Below, in pieces: positions 1-7,772 of a stretch of DNA of 64,000 nt; the first letter of the stretch is position 1, and each line of letters starts with the position of its first letter. The DNA lies in NCBI RefSeq assembly GCF_029946515.1, contig NZ_JARZHH010000048.1, positions 1 through 64,000 of the forward strand, read 5' to 3'. Both the position numbers and the translations under genes were made by a program. Source of the stretch: Polyangium sp. 6x1. Lineage in GTDB: Bacteria > Myxococcota_A > Polyangia > Polyangiales > Polyangiaceae. The notes beneath the pieces are model-generated. The model was not told where the DNA came from. It saw only the letters and a program-made list of their open reading frames with translations, and made no database searches.

Positions 1-342
1 ACCGGCGCCACCGGCGCCGCCCATGCCACCAGCACCACCGGCGCCGCCTGCGCCACCGGCGCCGCCGGCGCCACCCGCGCCACCCGCGCCACCCGCGCCG
101 CCGACGCCCGTGAGCGCCCCGGGCGTGCACGCGGGCTCGTCACTACCCGTCGACGGGCAGCAGATGTCCGAGCCGCCGAGCAAGACGGTCTTCGACACGC
201 ACACGAGGCCGTCTTCGCAGTCGGCGCTGTTGTTGTCGATGCTGCAGGCCTGACCCACGCCCTGATTCGAACACGCCGCGAAGGCGAGGCCCGCGGTGAG
301 GGCGACCAGGACGAACCCAGGAAAGATACGGCGTGAAATCAC
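1..342 (-). CDS. Gly/Ala-rich lipoprotein, C-terminus outside window
   Basis: Partial gene reading leftward off the edge; 114 codons are visible. I chose the GTG at 342 because a purine-rich aagagag lies 5 bases upstream and the next residues form a lipoprotein signal: MISRR, a hydrophobic stretch, then LAFAAC with the lipidated Cys at residue 24. Residues 33-72 hold several Cys (33, 42, 48, 61, 62, 72), which suggests disulfides outside the cytoplasm. From about residue 79 the chain becomes a low-complexity Gly-Gly-Ala-Gly repeat with an occasional Met. This design, lipobox then Cys module then Gly linker, is common in myxobacterial surface proteins, where the linker usually carries a distal domain. 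That domain is not visible, so no function is assigned. It starts 14 bases after the pgsA stop, so it may be cotranscribed with pgsA. Confidence 0.75.
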   Translation of the reverse strand, partial: MISRRIFPGFVLVALTAGLAFAACSNQGVGQACSIDNNSADCEDGLVCVSKTVLLGGSDICCPSTGSDEPACTPGALTGVGGAGGAGGAGGAGGAGGAGGAGGAGGMGGAGGAG

Positions 343-355
343 GCCGGCTCTCTTA

Positions 356-1048
356 TCATTTTTCCCGCGCCTGCTCTGGTCCCTCGTACGCCGCCTTGTT
401 CTTCGCGTCGATGGCGTCCACGAAGAGGCTCATGTACCGGCCCGCGCTCCAGAGCGAGAAGACCAGCGACGTGTAGATGAGCAGCCGCCCGACGTGCACC
501 AGGTCGACGACCCCGAAGTCGAAGACGCCGATCGTGAACCAGTAGGGGTAGCCGAGGATCAGGCACACGATCCCGATCATCTGCAGCGCCGTCTTCGTCT
601 TGCCGCCCTCGCCCGCGGCGATGATGATGCCCTCGGACGAGGCGATCGAGCGCAAGGCCGTGATGGTGATCTCGCGCGAGATCAAGAGCACGACGGCCCA
701 CGCCGAGATCCGACCCATCGGGACGAGCCAGACCAGCGTGCCCGTGACGATCAGTTTGTCCGCGAGCGGATCGAGGAACTTGCCGAGCACGCTGACGAGG
801 CCCTGCCGTCGCGCGAGCCAGCCGTCGAGCATGTCCGTGATCGCCGCGAGGGCGTAGACGGCCGCGGCCCAGAAGCAGTCGTGGGGGCTGCCGCGCCCGA
901 GAAGGACGAGCACGACCGGGATCATGACGATCCGCGCGAACGTCAGGAGGTTCGGGACGTTCCGCGCGTCCTCCCAGAGCGTTTTCCGTCGCGCGGCCTT
1001 GATCTGGCGCAGCGACGCCTTGTCCACCTTCGAGCCGCTAGCGACCAT
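356..1048 (-). CDS. pgsA: CDP-diacylglycerol-glycerol-3-phosphate 3-phosphatidyltransferase
   Basis: Inner-membrane enzyme of 230 residues that makes phosphatidylglycerophosphate, the committed step to phosphatidylglycerol and cardiolipin. The CDP-alcohol phosphotransferase signature is intact: D72, then D75-G76-x2-A79-R80-x8-G89-x3-D93-x3-D97. An N-terminal amphipathic stretch reaching VPNLLTFARI is typical of PgsA, and several hydrophobic segments follow. Its start overlaps the end of the upstream TPR-AIM24 gene by 11 bases, which points to translational coupling. Length and motif fit PgsA better than phosphatidylserine synthase, but other CDP-alcohol phosphotransferases share the signature. 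Confidence 0.93.
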   Translation of the reverse strand: MVASGSKVDKASLRQIKAARRKTLWEDARNVPNLLTFARIVMIPVVLVLLGRGSPHDCFWAAAVYALAAITDMLDGWLARRQGLVSVLGKFLDPLADKLIVTGTLVWLVPMGRISAWAVVLLISREITITALRSIASSEGIIIAAGEGGKTKTALQMIGIVCLILGYPYWFTIGVFDFGVVDLVHVGRLLIYTSLVFSLWSAGRYMSLFVDAIDAKNKAAYEGPEQAREK

Positions 1049-2387
1049 GGAGCAGCACCGTGCCCTCGCCGGAAAACACCACGAAACCCTTCGCCCCGGC
1101 CGGCGCCTCGCTCGGCGGCAGCGCCCGCGGAATCACGCGGCCCATCCACCCGAGCACGCTCGGCGCATGCAGCGCCGTGCTCTTGCCCTCGCGGACGTCG
1201 AGCGCGAGCATCGGCGCCCGGAGCCGCGCCACGAGCGCACCAGGGCCGCGGAGCTGCACCATCCCGACCGCTTCTCCCTCGCCCACGGGCATGCGGCCGT
1301 TCTCGTAGCTCATCGCGCCTTCGAAGCCACCGAGCAGATCCTCGCGCAGGTAGAGCGGCTCTTCCTCCAGGCTGATCGACACGAGCTCGTGATCCGGGGG
1401 CGGCGCGAGGACGAGATCGCCGCGCCCCTCGAGCTCGACGAGCGCGTCCCCCTCGCCGCCGAGCGGCTCTTCGAGCGACTTTCCGCGCATCCGGCGCATC
1501 ATCGCCTTGTGCCGCAGCCCGGTCGCGTACGCCATCGAGCGGACGAGCGAGGGCCGCACGGCAAACCCGCTCGTCGCCGCCACGAGCAGGACGCCGCCCG
1601 GGTGCGTCGCGATCTTTCCCTCCGCAGGGAACGTCAACGTGTGGCGTCGACCGAGATCGGTCGGCGAGAGCGGCCCACGCGGCGGCGAATCGGACTTCGT
1701 CGCGCCGTTCGTCGTCGCGTTCGCGGCCGGCGTCGCGCGGGCAGGAGGAGGAGGAGGAGGCGCGTCCGCGGCCCCGAGCAGCGCATCCCACCCCGCCGAG
1801 ATCGACTGCGGCAGCGCGCTCGACGGGTTCAGGTCCATCGTGCGATCGAGCTCCTGGAACGAGCCCGGCGGCAGCGAAGGTTTGCGTTGCGTGTTCGGCG
1901 TCCCTCCGGTCGCGTCCATGAGCCGGCGCGCCATCGCGTCGTGGCCGCCGCGCGTGAAGGCATGGAGCGCGCGATCGGTGTCGCCGAGCGCCTGGTACGC
2001 GAGGCCGAGGTAGCCCCACGCGCGCTGGTGCCACGCATGCTGCGCGACCACGCGTTCGAGCTCCTGCCGCGCCCGCGCGGGTTGCCCCATCTTCAGGAAG
2101 CAGAGCGCGAGGTTGACGCGCGGCTCGAACGACTCCGGGTAGGCCTGGACGAGTTTGTCGTAGATGGCGATGGCCCGCGGATAGAGGCCGAGCCGGAAGT
2201 AGACGACGCCGATCAGGTCCTGCCCCTTCGGATCCGCGGGCGCGAGCTCGATCGCTCGTTCGAGCTCGACGCGCGCCTCCAGGACGCGGTTGTCCTGCAG
2301 GAGCTCGCCGCCGCGATACAGGTGGAAGAGGAAGTCCTCCCCGGGATCACCCGGGGGAGGGCGCGGCGGGGATGCTCGATCGGCCAC
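1038..2387 (-). CDS. TPR protein with C-terminal AIM24-like domain
   Basis: 449 residues. The N-terminal part (about 15-165) contains TPR repeats: EARVELERAIELAPADP, then YPRAIAIYDKLVQAYPES, then a repeat ending QALGDTDRALHAFTRGG. A Pro/Ala-rich linker around 205-240 leads to a C-terminal beta-rich domain (about 245-449) that ends GFVVFSGEGTVLLHG. That ending and the many short strands resemble the AIM24 family (mitochondrial biogenesis factor homologues, usually uncharacterised in bacteria). No signal peptide is seen, so it is probably cytoplasmic. It lies upstream of and overlaps pgsA, but nothing in the sequence shows a role in lipid synthesis. The TPR call is firm; AIM24 is from pattern memory. 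Confidence 0.8.
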   Translation of the reverse strand: MADRASPPRPPPGDPGEDFLFHLYRGGELLQDNRVLEARVELERAIELAPADPKGQDLIGVVYFRLGLYPRAIAIYDKLVQAYPESFEPRVNLALCFLKMGQPARARQELERVVAQHAWHQRAWGYLGLAYQALGDTDRALHAFTRGGHDAMARRLMDATGGTPNTQRKPSLPPGSFQELDRTMDLNPSSALPQSISAGWDALLGAADAPPPPPPARATPAANATTNGATKSDSPPRGPLSPTDLGRRHTLTFPAEGKIATHPGGVLLVAATSGFAVRPSLVRSMAYATGLRHKAMMRRMRGKSLEEPLGGEGDALVELEGRGDLVLAPPPDHELVSISLEEEPLYLREDLLGGFEGAMSYENGRMPVGEGEAVGMVQLRGPGALVARLRAPMLALDVREGKSTALHAPSVLGWMGRVIPRALPPSEAPAGAKGFVVFSGEGTVLLHGR

Positions 2388-2459
2388 GGCGCGAAGGGTA
2401 CACGATGATCGCCGCGGGAAAAGGGCGCGCGCGGCGTTTCACCCGGAAAGCGGGGTGCG

Positions 2460-3182
2460 TCAAGGAACGGAGGCCGCCGCCGCGATCGCCTCTTCCAGCG
2501 TGAAAACGCGCTCATAGAGCGCGCGTCCCACGATCGCGGCAGCCACGCCCGGGACACGCGCGAGTGTGCGGATGTGCTCGAGGCTGCCGACGCCGCCGGA
2601 AGCGATCACGGGAAACCCTCCCTTCTCGGCGAGCGCCGCGGTCGCCGTGACGTTCGGCCCGACCTGCGTGCCGTCCCGCGCAACGTCCGTGTAGAGGAGC
2701 GCCGCCACAGGCGCACCCGCGAGATCCTGCGCAACGTCGAGCGCCGTACGCGTCGACGTCTGCACCCACCCCTCCACCGCGACGAACCCATCCTTCGCGT
2801 CGAGCGCCACGACCACGCGCCCCGGATGCGCCGTCGCGAGCGCGCGGACCATCCCGAGATCACGAATCGCCGCCGTCCCGAGCACGACCTTGTCCGCGCC
2901 GAGCGCGAGGTATTCCTCCGCCGTCTCGGCCGAGCGCACCCCGCCGCCGACTTCCACGCCCGGCCCGAACGCCTGCACGACCGCGCGAACGAGCTCCTTC
3001 TGCACGGGCCGACCTTCCCGCGCGCCCTCCAGATCGACGACGTGGAGCGCGTCGACCTTGCCCTCGAGCTTCGCCGCGAGCCCCACGGGATCCGCGTCGT
3101 AGACGGTGACCGCGTCGTAGCGCCCTTGATGCAGCCGGACGGCCTTGCCCTCGAAGAGATCGATCGCAGGGAGGATCAGCAT
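2460..3182 (-). CDS. hisA: ProFAR isomerase, histidine biosynthesis
   Basis: 240 residues, normal length for HisA, the cytoplasmic (beta/alpha)8 isomerase that converts ProFAR to PRFAR, the substrate of HisF-HisH. The first strand LILPAIDLFEGKAVRL carries catalytic Asp8; the partner Asp128 is in VVALDAKDG. Phosphate-binding glycines are visible in VGGGVRS (about 78-84) and IASGGVGS near the C-terminus. TDVARDGT (165-172) is the usual second half-barrel motif. No good Shine-Dalgarno precedes the ATG, but the conserved N-terminus fixes the start. It is not next to hisB-hisH, which lie about 6.4 kb away on the same strand, so the his genes are split. Confidence 0.95.
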   Translation of the reverse strand: MLILPAIDLFEGKAVRLHQGRYDAVTVYDADPVGLAAKLEGKVDALHVVDLEGAREGRPVQKELVRAVVQAFGPGVEVGGGVRSAETAEEYLALGADKVVLGTAAIRDLGMVRALATAHPGRVVVALDAKDGFVAVEGWVQTSTRTALDVAQDLAGAPVAALLYTDVARDGTQVGPNVTATAALAEKGGFPVIASGGVGSLEHIRTLARVPGVAAAIVGRALYERVFTLEEAIAAAASVP

Positions 3183-3238
3183 CGCGAACCGTGGCCTACG
3201 ATGGAACCGAGCCGAGGAAAAGCTAGGCTCTCGCCATC

Positions 3239-3535
3239 ATGCGCGAACGCATCGCCGAGACCCTCGGGGACGTCCACTGGGCCGACCTCCGCGCGCACCT
3301 CGCGCGCGACGCCGTCATCATCGTCGACGACGCGCTCGATCTGCTCGACGTCGGCGTGGCCCTCGCGAAGAACGACGTGCCCGCCGTCGACGCTTGGATC
3401 CGCGAGGGCAAGCTCAAGAAGCCCACGGCCGAGGAGCTCACGGTGTGGTCGCTCGACACGAGCGCGCGCTTCCCTGCCGCCATCGTGCAGCCGTTCGTCC
3501 TGATCCGACGGCCCCCCGCGAAAGCGCTCTCCTAG
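3239..3535 (+). CDS. DUF2288-family small protein
   Basis: 98 residues, divergent from hisA with a 56-base gap. The pattern VHWADLRAHLARDAVIIV, DLLDVGVALAKNDVPAVDAWI, then an acidic/basic stretch and a closing VQPFVLIRR matches my memory of DUF2288, a small cytoplasmic family of unknown function. Its stop codon TAG (3533-3535) is inside the left inverted repeat of a MITE-like element, so the last few residues may have been altered by that insertion. Confidence 0.7.
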   Translation: MRERIAETLGDVHWADLRAHLARDAVIIVDDALDLLDVGVALAKNDVPAVDAWIREGKLKKPTAEELTVWSLDTSARFPAAIVQPFVLIRRPPAKALS

Positions 3536-3660
3536 CAGGCTGTTGAGAAACTTGCTGCGCGCCCTGGATCGTTGGTCGTCGTCCTCGGAATACGCCTGTC
3601 TTCCTGCGTCCTCCTCCCTAGCTCCAGGGCGCTCGCGGCGTTTCTCAACAGCCTGCTAGG
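3531..3660. mobile_element. MITE-like element with 20-bp inverted repeats
   Basis: A perfect 20-bp terminal inverted repeat, CCTAGCAGGCTGTTGAGAAA, occupies 3531-3550 and its complement 3641-3660. Inside it a second, imperfect inverted pair (GCGCCCTGGA near 3558-3568 and TCCAGGGCGC near 3622-3631) extends the symmetry. About 130 bp in total with no room for a transposase. CTAG at both ends could be part of the repeat or a palindromic target duplication. The GCAGGCTGTTGAGAAA ends resemble those of transposase-bearing IS elements, but I cannot name the family. It could also fold as a hairpin terminator for the upstream gene. Confidence 0.6.
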
Positions 3661-3980
3661 CGCGAGCGCGCGTCTCCAGGTCGCGTGCACGCGACTCCAA
3701 GGTCGCGTGCGCGCGTCTCCAAGGTCGCGTGCACGCGTCTCCAAGTCACGTGCGCGCGTGTTCCTCGTCACGAATACGCGTCTCCAGGTCGCGTGCACGC
3801 GTCTCCAAGGCGCGTGCACACGTCTCCAAGTCGCGTGCGCACGTGTTCCTACTCACGAACGCGCGTCTTCAAGTCGCGCGCACGCGTCTCCAGGTCGCGT
3901 GCGCACGTGTCTTTCGTCACGTGCACGCGTCTCCAGGTCGCGTGCGGGCGTCTCCAGGTCGCGTGCGGGCGTGTCTTACA
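3661..3980. repeat. Minisatellite, about 15 units of 21-22 bp
   Basis: Degenerate tandem repeat with unit close to GTCTCCAGGTCGCGTGCACGC. Units alternate between 21 and 22 bp. About every third or fourth unit is a diverged GTGTTCCTCGTCACGAATACGC form, giving a weak higher-order period near 64-85 bp. The period is about two helical turns. It lies between the MITE-like element and the convergent lipoprotein gene. Frames across it give only Arg/Thr/Val-rich nonsense, so it is not taken as coding. No spacers are present, so it is not a CRISPR array. Confidence 0.85.
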
Positions 3981-4509
3981 TCCCGCCCATGCCGCCGGCG
4001 CCGCCCATGCCACCGGCGCCGCCCATGCCACCGGCGCCGCCCATGCCACCGGCGCCGCCCATGCCGCCCGAGCCCGGGCCCGCGTTCGGATCGAGGCTCT
4101 CGATCCAGAGCTTCACGCAGTTGATCTCGAGGTCGCTCATCGATCCGCCGAGCGGCATCTTCAGGCCACACGGCGGCGGATCCACGAGCTTCGCGTAGAG
4201 CAGGCTGCCCGCCGCGTCGATCGGGTTCGCCAGGATCACGCTCCCGCACGACTCCGTCCCCGCGACGCTCACGACCCGCGACGCCACATTCGGCGAGGCA
4301 AGGTCCACCGTCGTCGAGCCAGCCGCATGGCAGTTCGCCGTGCCGCATTTCGCCGCGAGCATCGCAGGCACGTCCGGGCAAGCGCCGCCGCCCTGGAAGA
4401 TCGCCTTCTCCTCGTCGGTCAACGTACCCGGACAACCGGCCGCGAGCGCCACGACGAAGGGGGCGGAGAGCGCCGCGACGCAGATACGGAAGAAGCGCGC
4501 GTTCATCAT
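3976..4509 (-). CDS. Lipoprotein with CX4CH haem-like motif and Gly-Met tail
   Basis: 177 residues from the ATG at 4509 (a second ATG follows at 4506); GGAG sits a few bases upstream. Signal peptide ends LAAGC with lipidated Cys26. C55-x4-C60-H61 resembles a cytochrome c haem site with a wider than usual spacing, and the segment SGSLLYAKLVDPPP-like with MPLGGS is typical of the c-type-like domains of planctomycete and myxobacterial surface proteins. The tail repeats GGMGGAGG. It follows the 4518-5894 gene with its start overlapping or close to that stop, so the two are likely coupled. Haem binding is inference; CX4CH is rare. A redox or structural lipoprotein is the best guess. Confidence 0.7.
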   Translation of the reverse strand: MMNARFFRICVAALSAPFVVALAAGCPGTLTDEEKAIFQGGGACPDVPAMLAAKCGTANCHAAGSTTVDLASPNVASRVVSVAGTESCGSVILANPIDAAGSLLYAKLVDPPPCGLKMPLGGSMSDLEINCVKLWIESLDPNAGPGSGGMGGAGGMGGAGGMGGAGGMGGAGGMGGM

Positions 4510-4517
4510 CGTCTCCA

Positions 4518-5894
4518 TCAATCCATGTAAGCCAGGCCGAGCCGCACGCCGAAGAACTGATCGAGCGCGCCGCCCGCCACGTACGCATCGCCGAGCACGG
4601 GATCGAAGTCCGAGAAGAACCGATCGTAGTGGCCCGTCAGCCGGATCTGCAGCCCCGACTCGAAGCGCACGGCGAGCCCCGCCGTCGCCGTGATTCCATG
4701 CACCTTCGGCCCCGAGAACCGATCGTACACCGCGCCCGTCGCGAGCGGCTCGAGCCACTCGAACCCGACCATCGCCGCCACCGGCCCGATGGGAATCCAT
4801 CCATCGACGCCCGCGCGGATCGCCATGTAGTTCACGTTCGCGACCTGCTCGCCGAGCGCGCCGGGCGCGTCGACCTCGAACGTCTGCAAGCGGAAACCGC
4901 CGAGCACGCCGATCACCGGTCCCATCGGCCGCGAGATCGGAATCCGATATTTCAACGCTCCCGTGAGCCGCTGGTAGAGCGTGCCCACCGGCTCGCCCCC
5001 CTCCGTCGCGGATTGCAGCCCGAACGCGCGCGCATATCCAAACGAGAGCCCAAGATCGCGCAGCCCCGGCACCGTCGTCATCGCCGCCGGGAACACCTCG
5101 ACCGAGACGGCCGCCAGGGGCGCGCCGTACACGTCGTACCGCCGCAGGTTGCCCGAGATCCCATCCGAGTACGTGAACACGCGCCCGCCGACCTCGAAGC
5201 CGACCTCCGCCGACACGATCGACGAGCCCGCTTGATGCCGCACCCGCGCCGCGGGCTCCTCCTCTTTTGGCTTCGTCTCCGTCGGCGGAGGCGCCGCCGT
5301 ATCCTTGGGCTCGGGCGGCGGCGGCGGCGCGTACGTCTCGACCGCACTCCCGATCGCCGTGGCGATCGCCTTCCTCCGTTCGTCCTCGGAGCCCTTCAGC
5401 GACACCGCCTCGTCCACGGGCGTCGCGTCGTCTTCCGCGTTCACCCACACGAGGTGCACGCGATTCTCGCCGCGCACCTTCTGCACGATCCCCACGAGCA
5501 CCGCGCCCGCCCCGATGATCGACGCCGCTTGCTGCACGCGCGGCACGAGCCGATCGCGTTGCTTCGGGTTCGTCATCGCAGCGCCGAGCGGCTTCGACTG
5601 GCCCGACTTGCGCAGCGCCGCGGAAAACTCCTTCGTCGTGGCGACGACGATTCGATCGGGCAGCGCGGCCTCGATGTCACCGCGCACCGCATCTGCGTCC
5701 GGGCCCTCCACATGCACGGCCAGCACCTTCTTCGCCGAAGGCTCCGCAGCCGAGGCCGAAGCGGGCGCGCTCGCCGCCACAAAGCCGAGGAGAGGCGCCG
5801 CGAGGCGCGTCAGGAGCGCGAAGCCCCACGCCGCCGCTCGCGTAGATCGCGAGCCATTCGCCGCCCTTCGCGGCACCACGTTCATCGAAAGCAC
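4518..5894 (-). CDS. Exported protein with predicted C-terminal beta-barrel
   Basis: 458 residues. An unusually long N-terminal signal region (hydrophobic about 22-48, ending ASASAAEP) indicates export. Residues 55-185 form an alpha/beta domain of unknown type (KKVLAVHVEGPDADAV), followed by a Pro/Glu-rich linker (about 190-215) and a C-terminal half rich in alternating aromatic strands, such as SVEVGFEVGGR-like segments and a final strand FFGVRLGLAYMD. The end of that last strand fits outer-membrane insertion, although its final residue is Asp instead of aromatic. I do not recognise the family. It is divergent from the DUF1592 gene and upstream of the CX4CH lipoprotein. Confidence 0.7.
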   Translation of the reverse strand: MLSMNVVPRRAANGSRSTRAAAWGFALLTRLAAPLLGFVAASAPASASAAEPSAKKVLAVHVEGPDADAVRGDIEAALPDRIVVATTKEFSAALRKSGQSKPLGAAMTNPKQRDRLVPRVQQAASIIGAGAVLVGIVQKVRGENRVHLVWVNAEDDATPVDEAVSLKGSEDERRKAIATAIGSAVETYAPPPPPEPKDTAAPPPTETKPKEEEPAARVRHQAGSSIVSAEVGFEVGGRVFTYSDGISGNLRRYDVYGAPLAAVSVEVFPAAMTTVPGLRDLGLSFGYARAFGLQSATEGGEPVGTLYQRLTGALKYRIPISRPMGPVIGVLGGFRLQTFEVDAPGALGEQVANVNYMAIRAGVDGWIPIGPVAAMVGFEWLEPLATGAVYDRFSGPKVHGITATAGLAVRFESGLQIRLTGHYDRFFSDFDPVLGDAYVAGGALDQFFGVRLGLAYMD

Positions 5895-6095
5895 GGCGTG
5901 AGCCTACAGGGGCCCCCGCCCAGGGGTAAAGACCTCCGCAAGGACGTCCTCGGTAGCAAAATCCCATGCCATTGCATATTCGTGGGGGCTCCAAGGAAAT
6001 CGGCGCGGCATTGGATCGGAGGCCGTGCTTGCGCGTTGACGCCCGTGGAGAGCCGGCATACCACCGTCGTTGCCAAAGCCCTGGAGGTGGCCGGC

Positions 6096-7772
6096 ATGGA
6101 GATTCTTAGCGCCCCTTCCTCCGTCATGCGCCGCATTCCGACGCTCTTGCGCGCCGGAGCGCTCGTCCTCGCTTGTCTCTTGCCCTCGTGCGTCGGGACG
6201 ATCGGCGGCTCGTCGGATGATCAAGCAGCCGTTCAATCGATACCCGAGCGCAGCGCCTTCCCGCGTTTGACCCACGCGCAGTGGGAAAACTCGGTGCGCG
6301 ACGTATTGCGCCTCGAAGCTCCGCCGGGATTCTCGGCGTCGTTCACCGGAGACCCGCTCGGCGGCGTCTTCGACAACAACGAGGCCGTCCTGTCGGTCAC
6401 GCCGAACCTGTGGGCCGATTACCAGCGCGCCGCCGAGGAGCTCGCGTCGCTCGTCGTCTCGGATCCCGCGAAGGTCGCCGCGCTCGTCCCGCCCGACGAG
6501 GGCCAAGGGAACGAGGCCCGCGCCCGCGCCTTCATCGAGGCCGTCGGCAAGCGCGCGTATCGCCGTCCCCTCACGGCCCAGGAAATCGACAAACTCGTCG
6601 CGCTCTTCAACGAGGCCCCGTCCCTCATCGACGGCGATCCCTTCCTCGCCGGCGTCGAGCACGTCCTCTCGGCCTTCTTCCAGTCGCCGCATTTCATCTA
6701 TCGCGTCGAGGGCACGCGCAAGCCGCGCCCCGACGGCCTCATCCCGCTCGGCGCCTACGAGCTCGCGTCGAGGCTCTCGTACCTCCTCTGGAACACGATG
6801 CCCGACGAGGTCCTTTTCGAGGCCGCCGCCGCGGGCGAGCTCGACACGAAGGAGGGCCTGCGCGCCCACGCCGAGCGAATGCTCGCCGATCCGCAGGCGC
6901 GCGCCGTCGTCCTCTCGTTCCACCGCCAGCTCTTCGACTGGAGGAAGTTCGGCGATCTCTACAAAGATCCGGCCGTCTTCCCCGAGTTCGTCCCCGAGAT
7001 CGGGCAGGACCTCATCCGCGAGGCCGAGCTCTTCGTCGAGGATGTGGTCTTCGAGCAGGAAGGCGGCTTGAACGAGCTCTTCACCTCGCGCGCTGCATTC
7101 GTGAACGACAGGCTCGCGAGCATCTACGAGGTCGAAGCGCCGAACGGCGCCGAGTTCGGCAAGGTCGAGCTCGACCCCGAGAAACGGAGCGGCATCCTCA
7201 CGCGCGCCGGCTTCCTCGCGGCGAACGGCACGGCCCGCGCGTCGGATCCGATTCACCGTGGCGTCTTCGTGAACCTGCGCGTCCTCTGCGCGCGCTTGCC
7301 GCCGCCGCCGAACAACGTCCCGCCGCTGCCGCCCGTCGAGGGGAAGACCACGCGCGAGATCGTCGCCGGCCACACGGGCAAGGGCACGTGCGGCGCCTCG
7401 TGCCATGGCACGCTCATCAACCCGGCCGGCTTCGCGTTCGAGAACTACGACGCGATCGGCCGTTACCGCGCCGAGGACAACGGCTTCCCGGTGAACGCCG
7501 CGGATGCGTATCCGCTCGGCGGCGGGATGGCGAGCTTCAGCGACGCCATCACGTGGAGCCAGATGCTCGCGGAGAGCCGCGAGGCGAACGAGTGCTTCGC
7601 GAAGAACTGGCTCGAGTTCGCCTACGGCAGGGACGCCGAGGTCGAGGACGCCGCGCTCATCACGAAGCTCGGCGACGCCTCGCGCTCGGGCATGTCCGTC
7701 AAGGAGCTTTTGCTCGAGCTCATCTCCTCCGACGCCTTCTCGACCCGCCGCCCCGTGGAGGTCGCGCCATGA
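6096..7772 (+). CDS. DUF1592-family c-type-like surface protein
   Basis: 558 residues. The ATG at 6096 has GGAGG 8 bases upstream; a later in-frame ATG at 6126 is an alternative. The N-terminus is a lipoprotein signal (LVLAC or LLPSC). The order matches the DUF1587/DUF1595/DUF1592/DUF1588/DUF1585 architecture: RLTHAQWENSVRDVL early, AYRRPLTAQEIDKLVALF, ELASRLSYLLWNTMPDEVL, RSGILTRAGFLAANG, then C432-x3-C436-H437 followed by NPAGFAFENYDAIGRYR, and a C-terminal KELLLELISSDAF. The normal family motif is CxxCH; here there is one extra residue. It overlaps the DUF1552 gene by ATGA. These pairs are abundant in Planctomycetes and Myxobacteria and are thought to be envelope proteins of unknown activity. 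Confidence 0.9.
   Translation: MEILSAPSSVMRRIPTLLRAGALVLACLLPSCVGTIGGSSDDQAAVQSIPERSAFPRLTHAQWENSVRDVLRLEAPPGFSASFTGDPLGGVFDNNEAVLSVTPNLWADYQRAAEELASLVVSDPAKVAALVPPDEGQGNEARARAFIEAVGKRAYRRPLTAQEIDKLVALFNEAPSLIDGDPFLAGVEHVLSAFFQSPHFIYRVEGTRKPRPDGLIPLGAYELASRLSYLLWNTMPDEVLFEAAAAGELDTKEGLRAHAERMLADPQARAVVLSFHRQLFDWRKFGDLYKDPAVFPEFVPEIGQDLIREAELFVEDVVFEQEGGLNELFTSRAAFVNDRLASIYEVEAPNGAEFGKVELDPEKRSGILTRAGFLAANGTARASDPIHRGVFVNLRVLCARLPPPPNNVPPLPPVEGKTTREIVAGHTGKGTCGASCHGTLINPAGFAFENYDAIGRYRAEDNGFPVNAADAYPLGGGMASFSDAITWSQMLAESREANECFAKNWLEFAYGRDAEVEDAALITKLGDASRSGMSVKELLLELISSDAFSTRRPVEVAP

Noticed and set aside
3661-3980. Possible CRISPR array
   Set aside because: Units are contiguous and degenerate with no unique spacers, and no cas genes are nearby.
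4629-6095. Long plus-strand reading frame upstream of the DUF1592 gene
   Set aside because: Arg/His-rich shadow of the minus-strand exported protein. The real start has GGAGG and a lipobox at 6096.
6281-7768. Upstream extension of the DUF1552 gene
   Set aside because: Arg-rich shadow of DUF1592; the Tat leader and ATGA overlap fix the start at 7769.
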